A stretch of DNA of 64,000 nt from Icerya purchasi (taxonomy: Eukaryota; Arthropoda; Insecta; Hemiptera; Monophlebidae): the NCBI GenBank assembly GCA_039619475.1, contig CM077115.1, positions 516,728,815 through 516,792,814 on the forward strand, written 5' to 3'. The stretch's first letter is position 1, and each line of letters opens with the position of its first letter. Shown piece after piece: positions 1 to 9,545 of the stretch. The translations under genes and the position numbers were made by a program. A model generated the notes under the pieces. That model had not been told where the DNA came from. It was given only the letters and a program-made list of their open reading frames with translations, and ran no database searches.

Positions 1-299
1 CGCTGGCGTTTGTTATTTTACTCTGATTTATGAATTGATTGCTCTACCTCATTATTATATATATGGGTTTTACTTAGGTTTTCATGGTTCGTTTATTATT
101 TTTTTGCTGCGCAACTAGTGTTCGGAATCAGTGTGATCAGAGAACGTATAAAGCCGATACAAAAATTAGTAAATGTCACATCGGAAAGTGGGAATAACCT
201 GATAGGCGCTATTTGAATAACTGGAAGAAAAACATTTGGAAGAAATTCAGCCAATCATTCTACATATTGGAACTTGTTCTCCAATCGTACTTCTCACCA

Positions 300-600
300 T
301 CGCCAAATATAGCTTGCCTACTGTCCTCAGCCTTGGTTTCAATCTGTTTTTTTTTCCCGTTGTTGTTCTACGATTATAAGTTTCGATTTATTCACTTTGC
401 TTCTCTCCGCGATTTTCTCCATCTTTTTCCCCTAATGGTGGCTGGCCCTCTTCAAAATTCTATCTATCCTTCCTACATCTCCAACAGTAATTCCTTTACC
501 CTCATTCTTTTCTGCTCTGCATAGTTCTCTCTATATGCTAAGTTATCTGACCTTTTCAGTTGCCATGTTAAAGCCGCTGGCACGACCACATTTAAATAAA
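300..600 (+). mobile_element. Old 3' fragment of LINE-A
   Basis: The plus strand is rich in C and T, like the coding strand of the LINE-A copy at 17.8-20.3 kb. Near 555-590 it carries a degraded version of the LINE-A 3' untranslated end: a TTGCCATGTTAAAGCCGCTGG-like block that matches, after reverse complementing, the ends of the copies at 44.6 and 61.1 kb. An A-run lies at about 619-631. Upstream, a translation near 430-480 resembles the LINE-A C-terminus only loosely. The 103-residue open frame at 213-524 is therefore probably not a host gene. The assignment rests mainly on the 3' block, so it is tentative. Confidence 0.4.
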
Positions 601-633
601 ATATATATGTATTACATTAAAAAAAAAAAAACG

Positions 634-2650
634 AAGAAATTGTTGACTTGGAAGATTACTCGATATAATTTTAGCTTAGCAATTTGAATAGACATCCCAC
701 CTGAATATTTATTTCGAGTTTTTTATAGCACTTTCTAAAATTTGCCATAACGAGAATAACTCTTTTTTTTCCTTTTTTTTTTACCTCCCTTGGGTTTGAA
801 CGAGAATAACTCCTTTAATATATCTGCTTTACAAATCTTCTGTTTCCGAAAATAAACGGAGCCATTGCGTGTCTGTGTGTGTGTGTGTGTGTGATAAAAG
901 TGATTAATCTAAAGGCGGTACATAAAATAGACGTTTTGTTTGACGATGGAGTAATGGTTAAACGCATTTCCAGAATAAAGCTAGGTGTGCGCGCAATTTC
1001 GACCGATATTGCGTCGCTATTGAAAATATCGAAAAAATTATTATCACACCGGGATGGGGAGACCAAATAAATTAAAAAGAAATTAAAAACGGCATTTCAT
1101 TCGATACATCTTAATTTTTTAATATGAAGTTTCACCGACGAGATCTAAAATTATGTATGGCGATCGTGAGAAGAGATTGCTTGCTGAACATTCGCTAAAG
1201 CTTGCTGAACGCCTAGACGTAAATGAATAGAGTTTAAGAAGGGGTACATTTCATGTGTATTTCATAAAAAAAAAATCCGAATTTCGAATTATTCTGGTCC
1301 GCCACTTTTATAAGTTAGGCGTGTACCCGGTAGTAAAGTGAATGCATGACCGCAGCGGTTGAACACAACTATTCAAAATATGTCTACCGTTAGGAGAGGA
1401 GTTTTTTTTTTTTTTTGGTTTTCGGTCACCGATGTAGTAGATGCGGAAGGGTGCGGGGGCACCGAAGCTGGAAAAAAATTGGCAAAATGTAAGCGAAACG
1501 CGGTGTAGTTTATTATTAAAGAAGGAGCTTACGTGAGTAGGTTCGATGGTTCGTTGGCCGCACGGAACGTACAGTAATTCTGGCTGTGGTCGGTCGATCG
1601 GTCAGTAACCCGAATTGGGCCAGTCTGGTCGCGCGCGGCGGTCAGCTTTATCAAATGACCAAACAGCGAAAATCTGCCACGACCAATTACTCATTTTTAT
1701 TTATCACGTCGTTGATTTTTTCCCTATTTCTCCTGTTTCTTCGTGCACCGCTATCGCTCACATGGAAAAAGTTGAAGGAACTCTGCTCGTTAAGTGTAGC
1801 GTGCGTCTGTGTGCACACTGGTCGGTTTGATAGTAGGGCACGGTGGAATTTATGAATGACGGCAGAGAGCCCTGTTTTCTTCCGTGATCGTGCCTTATGC
1901 CGCCGAAAGCTTTGCCTTTCGTATTATTTCAGTTGTTACTGAAGTATTTGAGAAGAAGTGCGTGTCGCATCGTTCTCTTTCAAGAACTGCTTTCATCGGC
2001 CTCCTACCGCTGTGCGTTAATATCATTAGCTATTCGGTCTTTTCAATATAATTTTATTCGCCTTATTAAGGCTTTCACATTAGGCTGTCTTAAATAAAAC
2101 AAATTAGCTATTATAAAATTTAGTAGAGTTTAATAAGCAGTCAACGTCGTTTAAAATAAAAATAAAAGGTACTTAACCTCGTACTACTATCTGTAATTAC
2201 GATAGATATAATATCTTTAAAAACTCTTGTAACAATGGGTAGAGTTGGATCTGTAAAATTTTTGTAATTTTCGAATAACAAATTTAATGTTCTTTTTTTT
2301 AAAAAAGAAAAATACTGTAATAAAGGCCGTTCTTTATTCTCGAAAGAAAGAGCTAATTATTAACAGATAATATAATAATATAGGGCGCGTAGTATAATTT
2401 ATAGGAAGAGTAATCTGTATATACATATATATGTATATATCGTTCATTAAATACAATAATGTCATAACTAAAAAAATAGCGAATTCGAGTTATGTGTATA
2501 GTTGGAATGCATATTTTACGGGTATAAAATTAGAGGTTAGAACGCCCTATTTGTAAATAATAAACTCGACAAAATAAGCATTGCTCTTGGAATACCGTTC
2601 AAATTATAGTAAATGTAAATGTTAATTTGCGTTTTCTGCGAATTTTGAGT
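634..2650. other. No recognisable gene; AT-rich DNA with one GC-richer block
   Basis: A short (TG)n tract lies near 872-892. A GC- and CpG-richer block spans about 1300-1870 and contains an 89-residue open frame (1586-1855) with a central hydrophobic stretch. I do not recognise that frame and see no start context or splice pattern that makes it a gene. The block could be a host regulatory region or a 5' exon, but nothing in the sequence decides this. Confidence 0.4.
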
Positions 2651-2654
2651 TATG

Positions 2655-2663
2655 ACGTTTATA

Positions 2664-2734
<71 letters not shown>

Positions 2735-2743
2735 GTATATATT
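2655..2743. repeat. (TA)n microsatellite, left of the inverted-repeat element
   Basis: This is an almost uninterrupted TA repeat with a few TG or AA variants at its right end. It directly abuts the left terminus of the element at 2744-3260. A matching (TA)n array abuts the right terminus. Confidence 0.9.
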
Positions 2744-3258
2744 AACTCGGCCATTTGGACCTTGCAAAGGGCTAAGCCTCTTGACCTCTTGAAGAGGTAG
2801 AGGGTTGGAATTTTTTTAAAAGTAGGTAATAAGTCACCTTAAAGTGTGATGAACCGCCCCCTTTTTTTTAAACCTCCTCCCTTTCTTTAAGAAAATTCAA
2901 AAAGCTTAAGGTGGCGTTATTATCTGCACCTACCTCATACATACACACACACACAAACACATATATTAATTACAACGTAATTCTTAGGCTACTCTCCATT
3001 ACAAAAAATGTCCCAATTTTATGTAACGAAATATGTAACGAATAGTGTAACGACGAAAAAATCTCCTAATTTTATATAATGAAAGTTAAATGTTAGGATA
3101 GGATTTTTGTGATTATGTTATTTTTTTTTGTGTTGATGCCAGTAAGAATTACGTTGTAAATTTTGATCATTTTATACAAAGTATAGAAGAGAAAGAGACA
3201 GAAATGAAAGCAAGAGGAATTAAGGGGCACAGCCCCTTGCGAGGCCAAAATGGCCGAG

Positions 3259-3260
<2 letters not shown>
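2744..3260. mobile_element. 517-bp non-coding element with terminal inverted repeats, bounded by (TA)n
   Basis: The left end starts AACTCGGCCATTTGGACC. The right end finishes CCAAAATGGCCGAGTT, so the termini are inverted repeats that can be followed imperfectly for about 45 bp. Both ends pass straight into (TA)n microsatellites, as expected if it inserted into a TA array. Inside are two more inverted pairs: about 2819-2842 with 2906-2936, and about 2969-2987 with 3144-3161 (a TTACAACGTAATTCT core). The right half, from about 2964, recurs at 48249-48539. No protein is encoded. It could instead be two related elements lying head to head. Plant Micron elements show a similar (TA)n association; common descent is not implied. 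Confidence 0.6.

Positions 3261-3314
<54 letters not shown>
3261..3314. repeat. (TA)n microsatellite, right of the inverted-repeat element
   Basis: About 27 TA units begin immediately after the CCGAGTT terminus of the element on the left. A TA array in the same position follows the related copy at 48.5 kb. Confidence 0.9.
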
Positions 3315-3316
<2 letters not shown>

Positions 3317-3404
3317 TCGTATATAAACCTACTGCTATTTACTGCTTTGCCCGAATATATTAAACCTGTATATTTAGAAATTAATAATTTATTTTTCTAT
3401 TTTA

Positions 3405-3836
3405 CCTGGAGAAGTTACACGTATATCTTGACAAACGCTTGACTTGGAGGGAGCACATTATAATAAAGCGAATATGATAACTGTACTGGTTTTTGGGTAA
3501 GAGATCAATAGTATCTTTTGAAAACAAGTTGCTACTTTATAATCAAATTTTTAAACCGGCCTGGCAATGTGGTTGTACTAAAAACAATAACATTTCAATT
3601 ATGCTAAGAGTCCAGAATAAGTTACTAAGCATGATCATCTCTGTTCCATGATACATAACCAACATCACAATCCATGAAGATCTTGGAGTTAAATTTGTAA
3701 AGAATGAAATAGCAACTGCTGCTCGACGTTATGCTGTCAGATTGAAAGGACATCCTAATAGTACAACAAAAGAACTGCTGAGTGACCTAAGCAAAAGACA
3801 TCGGCTAAATAGAAAGCGACCTCAGGACCTCATATA
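3405..3836 (+). pseudogene. Jockey-like LINE: C-terminal part of reverse transcriptase, relic
   Basis: Translation gives, in order and across in-frame stops or shifts, YLDKRLTWREH, then SFENKLLLYNQIFKPAWQCG, then RVQNKLLSMIISVP, then YITNITIHEDLGVKF, ending near KRHRLNRKRPQDLI and a stop. This is the usual order after the catalytic domain of Jockey-clade LINE reverse transcriptases (LGIHLDRRLTW, LLYKAILKPIWTYG, ALRMI..APWY, IH.DL...V). The catalytic palm is missing, so the copy is truncated at its 5' side. A stop replaces the Trp before YITN. No poly(A) tail is obvious; AT-rich and GT repeats follow. Confidence 0.8.
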
Positions 3837-6296
3837 AGTTATAAATATATAAATATATGTGTGTGTGTGTATGCATGGCATGTATGCATACGTGAGAATA
3901 CAACAATATGTGTGTATATAGATAAAAGTTAATTTTAGCACCCTTCATTGGATGAGTTGCTTATTCATGTTATTTTAACTTATTCCATTAATTACCAAAT
4001 AGTTGATAAGACAGGGTGTAAAATAGCAAGAAAAGAGAAAAAATACATATATATATATATATTATGGTAAACATTTTTTTAAATCTTTATTTTATACTTT
4101 CCTTTTTAAAATTCGTACGTCTTTCGCAAAATATATATTAGAGTCAACTGAATATTGTCATTTCTAGAGGTCCCATAGCTTTTACCATTACAATTATTTG
4201 TTTGTTATTTCATATTCACCATTTTCCTTACATAATTTACACACCCCCTGTAAACTTTCCATTTACTTATCCGCTAGCTGTTGTCTACGCGTCACTCGCA
4301 TATTAATGCTCGTTTAAATCTCTAATATTTTTCTATTTTTTTATATATATATGGTAAACTCTGTATTTTTACAAAGATTTATTTCCTTCATTCAGCGTTC
4401 CTTCTTTTTGGGGATATTATTATTATTATTATTATTATTAGTCGTAAAACATATATATATATATATATAAATGTAACATTCCTAAATGTAGTATTTAACC
4501 CTGATAACGGGTACAGAGCTCCTTCAACCTAGCCCATTGCAACCGCTCATGAACCACTCTTTGGGTACTATCTTTGATTTGACAGTTTAATAATATCGTC
4601 ATCCTATCTAATTTCTGGTCTTCTTCTTTTCCTTCTTTCTATAAATAGTCTAGTCTGTTATTCTTTTTGTCCATATCTCCGTTTTCGGGCGTCATGTCCC
4701 ACTCAAACTCCTTTTAGTCTCCTTGCCGTTCCTATTTAAAATATTTTAGTTTATTTTTAATAATACTAATATAACAAATTAAAACAAACTTTACGTATAT
4801 TCTACAACAGTAAACCACAGTAGCTAGCAAAAGTTTAAGATTTGAATGTAAATAATATTTCCGGTAGCAACCTGTAAAAATTCTATTGCATAGTTTTTCA
4901 TTTCATTGTAAAAGCTAAATAAAAAACACCTTTTTGTTATATAAATTCTTCACCGTGTACGACAGTGAGGCTAGAAGCATGGTTTTTATATTTAGATCCT
5001 GTTATAGGAGTTAGTAATCTAATTCAAAAGGAGAACATAACATGGTGTCCTTACTTGCACCAGAAATTAATAAAACGTTATCCAAAGTTTACATTCATAT
5101 CTTACCGTAGAAATCATTCTATTTAAACTTTTACATTTAATTTAAATTTACTATGGTAAACATTTTGTTTAAAATTCTATTTGCCATGATAGAAGATTTA
5201 TCTATTTATTTTTTTAAATTTTACGGGGTGCTTTTACGTTCCTATTTTTCCCACTACTGGCATGACTTATAAATTATGCACCAAAACTTCCACAGGAATC
5301 AGTCTACCCATTGAGAAAATGGAAACAAAATCTGTTCGTTCGGCAGCTTGTAAGATTAGCGCCCACAGACAGACAGACAGATAATTTTTTCTTCCGGCTT
5401 TCATGTATATCTATATGGAATTGATATATTGGTGTAAATTCAAATGTTTCTGCTGTTCTTGTGTTCCGGGTAGCTAGTTTGATATCGATTCAATTATTTG
5501 ATATTGACGTTCACCGGGGCCACGTGAAACGAATCTAATTTTCTTTGCTGTAACCTCTTCAGATTGATTTTTTGGGACCTCGGGAAAACGGGTTTCTCGG
5601 AAAAATTACACCTTCGCGATTTCCCTTGGGGAGTATCACAACGAACTCGTGTTTGTGCGTTCCTTATACTTCCCGGATGTAGTAATTAAAATAAAAAAAA
5701 AATTCGGTCACGACTAAGAAATTTATAAATAAATAACAAAAACAAAGAAGAGAACGACTAATAAATGATACAAGACGATAAAAATTGGCCTTATTCTTTG
5801 GCTTTATGTGTCAGCTTGTCCTGCTGGCTGCAAAGAGAATTAGCGAACCCGGAAAATGAAAATTACATTAAATTATAATGAAAATCTGTATTCTTATAAA
5901 ATGTTTGTTCTTTTAGAAAGGCCAAATCGGTTTTTGCTGCGAACCGAGGCACTTTTCACGTATAACATAGTATAACAAAATCCCCCCTACCTGCCCAATA
6001 TCAAAAAGTATTCTCTTTGAATGCGTTCCTGTTTATAATTTAACGGTAAAGACAAAAAAACAATTACAAGGGCAAAAAAAAAACAAAACACAACTGAATA
6101 GGAAATTAGAAATAGTTGTTATTAAAAAATGATGAATAGAGTTTTGTATAAAAAAGGAATTTTAATCATATCGAATATCTTATAAGTGTTTTATGTTTTC
6201 ATATATTTAGACCTAGTTGTGCCACACGACAGTCCGAATGATTTTTACTTGGGAGAATTTTTATTAATTTTCTCTGTAGAAAACATTTCACTACTA
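3837..6296. other. No gene seen; microsatellites and AT-rich DNA
   Basis: This stretch holds short TA and TG runs, a (TTA)n tract at about 4417-4440, and a (CAGA)n tract at 5374-5391. The sequence just before the CAGA tract (about 5290-5373) resembles the conserved 3' tails that often end insect RTE-type elements, but no coding part lies upstream. A short ATGGTAAAC motif recurs at about 4063, 4350 and 5154; it may mark ends of small elements that I could not delimit. Confidence 0.4.
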
Positions 6297-7614
6297 CACC
6301 CTGTCAAGAAAGTATCGGGAATTGTTAAATAAAACGAACAATTTTTAATTTTCATCCAAATTTATTTTGTCACCTTCAAAATAACATCCATTCGAAGCGA
6401 TGCACATATGCCAACGCTTTTTCCACTCGGCAAAGCACTTCTGATAGGCGGTTTCCGGGATGGCCTTTAGCTCTCGCGTCGCATTCGTCTTGATGTCATC
6501 AATCGATTCGAAGCGCATTCCCCGTAGCGGAAATTTGAGTTTTGAGAATAGGAAGAAGTCGCAGGGTGCTAAATCTGGTGAATACGGCGGTTGTTCGATG
6601 ATATTTACCGAGTGTTTGGCCAAAAACTCATTCACAATTATGGCTTTGTGAGACGGCGCATTATCGTGATGGAGAATCCAAGAATTGTCGACCCACAAAT
6701 CGTTACGTTTACGACGGATAGCCTCTCTCAAACGTCTCAAAACACTTAAGTAAAACTCTTTGGTGACTGTCTGTCCGGCTGGCACATATTCATAGTGTAC
6801 CACGCCTCGAATATCGAAGAAAACAATCAACATGATCTTCACTTTCGATCGGCTTTGGCGAGGTTTTTTCGGCTTTGGCGCGCCAATTGGCCGCCATTCG
6901 GACGATTGCTGGTTCGTAAGCGTGTCGTACTCGTACACCCATGTCTCGTCACCAGTAATTATCTTTTCCAAGAAGGTAGGATCCAAATTGGCTCGATCCA
7001 GCATGTCTGCAGCTACCTGTTCTCGGTACTTTTTTTGAAAGAAATTCAGGTCTTTCGGAACAAGCCGAGCCGCAACGCGTTGCATACCCAATTTTTCGTG
7101 CACAATCGTACGTACGCTCTCGTGTGACATGCCCAATCCATGAGCCATCTCTCTCAAGCTCACATGACAATTTTCAGAAACGATTTCCTTGATTTTATCG
7201 ACGTTATCATCGGTCACACTCGTTGAAGGCCGTCCAGAGCGAGGCATGTCTTCGACCGTCTCCCGACCATCCTTGAACGCTCTGTACCACTCGTAAACCC
7301 GCGTTTTTGATAAAGCAGATTCACCAAAAGCCTTCTGTAACATTTTCAGTGTATCGGCACAAGAAATTTCGTTCGAAACACAGAATTTAACACAAGTACG
7401 TTGTTCAATATTTTCACTCATTGTAAAACTTCGACAAAACCTTCAAGGTCGACTGATTTTAACAGCTGCTGTAAACACACTGGTTGACAGATCGCGCTAA
7501 AAATAGGCATCATAATACAAAACAGTTGTACCAACCTGGAAAAAAAAAATTATCTGCCTAGCTATTACCCGGGAGATTTAAATTGACAATTCCCGATACT
7601 TTCTTGACAGGGTG
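6297..7614 (-). mobile_element. Complete mariner transposon
   Basis: The element is 1,318 bp long. The left end begins CACCCTGTCAAGAAAGTATC. The right end is its reverse complement, and the repeats match without a mismatch for 29 bp. A TA dinucleotide lies directly outside each end (6295-6296 and 7615-7616), which is the target duplication of Tc1/mariner elements. A single open frame for a 358-residue transposase fills most of the element, with short untranslated ends of 48 and 193 bp. Matching termini, a clean TA duplication and an unbroken gene indicate a recent insertion that may be competent to move. Confidence 0.95.
6345..7421 (-). CDS. Mariner transposase, apparently intact (358 aa)
   Basis: This protein should cut its own transposon out of DNA and join it at a TA dinucleotide in the nucleus. 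Residues about 1-110 form two helix-turn-helix DNA-binding regions (KTRVYEWYRAFKDG near 39-52; SLREMAHGLGMSHESVRTI near 88-106). The linker VPKDL at about 121-125 corresponds to the family's WVPHEL motif. The catalytic triad is visible: D158 in TGDETW, D253 in HHDNAPSH and D288 in YSPDLAPCDFF. There are 34 residues between the last two, which is the DD34D signature of mariner rather than the DD34E of Tc1. The length is close to the usual 345-355 residues. No stop or frameshift is present. The first ATG after the right terminal repeat is taken as the start. Subfamily not assigned. Confidence 0.95.
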   Translation of the reverse strand: MSENIEQRTCVKFCVSNEISCADTLKMLQKAFGESALSKTRVYEWYRAFKDGRETVEDMPRSGRPSTSVTDDNVDKIKEIVSENCHVSLREMAHGLGMSHESVRTIVHEKLGMQRVAARLVPKDLNFFQKKYREQVAADMLDRANLDPTFLEKIITGDETWVYEYDTLTNQQSSEWRPIGAPKPKKPRQSRSKVKIMLIVFFDIRGVVHYEYVPAGQTVTKEFYLSVLRRLREAIRRKRNDLWVDNSWILHHDNAPSHKAIIVNEFLAKHSVNIIEQPPYSPDLAPCDFFLFSKLKFPLRGMRFESIDDIKTNATRELKAIPETAYQKCFAEWKKRWHMCIASNGCYFEGDKINLDEN

Positions 7615-8489
7615 TATATTAAATGCGAGAAATCCGATTTTTTTCATTAATCTGACTTTTATTTTTAAAGAAATTTTGAAAATGTTGAAAAAATTATATT
7701 AATAGCGTTGTAATTTACACAAAATTAGTTTCGAATAATTTAATCGCGCTTTTTTATTTATCAAATTCTCAGAAGTGGAGGAGCAACTGCTTTCCTGACC
7801 CTAATCCTCTGCGAGTGCTTATGAGTTTAAACCAGAAAGTGTTTACCATTTTTTTTAAAACCTAAAAATAACATTTTAATTGAAATAGTAAACTTTTAAC
7901 TGTTATAAATTTAAAAAAAAATAATAATTAAAAAAGGAAATATGAATATGTAAAAATGAATATAATCGTGGGTGTCAATTAGCTATTTTGAAAAAAAAAA
8001 ATGATTGCCACCAATAACCTCTCTGTTTATATTAGTTAAAGGTTAATATTAAAAAATCTTAAATTAAAAATTAGCACTGCAGATTTATTGCTACGTGTTA
8101 ATAAAATTTTATTGTACTATGAAATACTATTGAAATATATTCATTGTAAATATTAAATTTATAGTTACTACACAGAATAACGCAAGATGTGTTTCCAGCG
8201 GCGAAAACTGGAAAATTATTGCCTATGTTCGATAAAGGAAAGAAATGATTGAGCCGGGTGAACATTTTTTAATGGAAAAGTTATTTAGATTTCGTTATGA
8301 GAATTTCATATTACTTCCAACAGAAGAATTGATGGTCATTACAGTGTAAGAAGTTTTTCGGAAACGGTTTAGTGATTTCGATGAAATTGATGAATTAGAA
8401 GACTTCAGAGTCTAGAAATCGATTGGTTGCTTATCTTTAGAAAATTCCATTAAACGAGCATATGGGGATACACATGCCATATATTTACA
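7615..8489. other. No gene seen; AT-rich DNA
   Basis: Low-complexity A/T-rich sequence with no open frame that I recognise. The right TA target duplicate of the mariner lies at its left edge. Confidence 0.5.
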
Positions 8490-9430
8490 TTTTTTTTTTT
8501 TTGAATTGGCCATCTTAGCACCACGATATTTCTTCAACTGTTTAAACTTTCGGCTTGTATCCAATATTGCCGCATTCGCTGTCGATGTTGCTCTTTTCTT
8601 TCTTCGGTCCACTGCTTTCCCCTCCCTGATATCACCTTAAAGCTGACATATTCTGCTAACTTCTTTCTCAATCGGTGGCGGGTTTCAATATCACTTGATT
8701 CTATACCAATTTCGTTTAAATCGCTTTCCACTTCCTCAAACCAAATTTCCATTTATTCTTTTTAAACTTTGAATGTATGTAAATATTTGGCTAATTAGCA
8801 CTGTAGGTTCCGAGTGCTTTATGTGTCCATAGAACATAATTCACCTTTTTCTCATCACGTCGACCGTCTTGTCCAAGTATTTGTATACTTCTTCATTGAG
8901 TCTTTGCCTATATTGCCTGTTTCCAGTTGTTGAGCCTAGGATTCTTCGTAACACTTTCCTTTCTTTTTTGTGTAGTTTTTCGACCATACCCTTCGTATTT
9001 ACCACCAGGGTTTCTCCCGCATAGAGTACCTCGGACTGAACAACCGTACGGTAATGCCGTAATTTCGCATTCCGTGAAATACACGTTCTATTATAAACAT
9101 TTCTTGTCAATTGAAATGCCGTTTCTAATTTCCTTATTCTAGACCACAGTGCTGTTTTTTCTAGCACATTCGGTTCAAAAACTTGTTTACTCTGCTATAT
9201 TTTTCGATCTCTGCTAATAGAAAGTTAGGTGCTGATGGTATATTGGTGATAAATTTCGTTTTATCAGCAGATATTTGAAGACCCGCTTTTGCCGCTTCTT
9301 TCTCTAGTAGCTGAATCTGCTTTACTGCGCCTTCTATCGTGTTTGCAAGAATCACCATGTCATCTGCAAATGCTAGGCATTCAATTGTTAGATTGTTCTC
9401 TTAATTCCACTATCTACTTTTTCCTTCTCC
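8490..9430 (-). pseudogene. LINE reverse transcriptase, C-terminal half, relic
   Basis: Read on the minus strand from 9430 downwards, the translation gives ECLAFADDMVILANTIEGA, where FADD is the catalytic RT motif C, then KEAAKAGLQISADKTKF and KYSRVNKFLN. After a frame change it gives LETAFQLTRNVYNRTCISRN, LRHYRTVVQSEVLYAGETL and KLHKKERKVLRRILG. Further down, WFEEVESDLNEIGIESSD and WTEERKEQHRQRMRQYW match the extreme C-terminus of this LINE group. A T-run at 8491-8504 is probably its poly(A) tail. Frames change near 9160 and 8840-8750. The polymerase is 5'-truncated and cannot be functional. Confidence 0.85.
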
Positions 9431-9479
9431 AGACTTAGGCGCCATTCTCGAATAATATATATATATATATATATGACAT

Positions 9480-9545
9480 TTATATCTTAACTTCACAATC
9501 CCCGATACTCTGCTAAGGGTATGGGACTTGCTTTACGTACTTACT
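9480..9545 (+). repeat. SINE-like family: 3' end fragment
   Basis: The sequence CTTAACTTCACAATCC, followed by a block close to AAGGGTATGGGACTTGCTTTA, matches the 3' end of the family seen in better form at 16775-17078 and 47975-48245. Only the last 60 bp or so is present and the pentamer tail is short. Confidence 0.6.

Noticed and set aside
2537..2767. 76-residue frame with alternating Ile-Tyr repeats
   Set aside because: Translation of a (TA)n microsatellite, as are similar frames at 24864-25082 and 49915-50157.
5290..5391. RTE-like 3' tail ending in (CAGA)n
   Set aside because: There is no coding remnant upstream and only one copy in the window; the resemblance is to a remembered general pattern and is too weak to call.
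6795..7127. 110-residue plus-strand frame inside the mariner
   Set aside because: Antisense shadow of the intact transposase gene.
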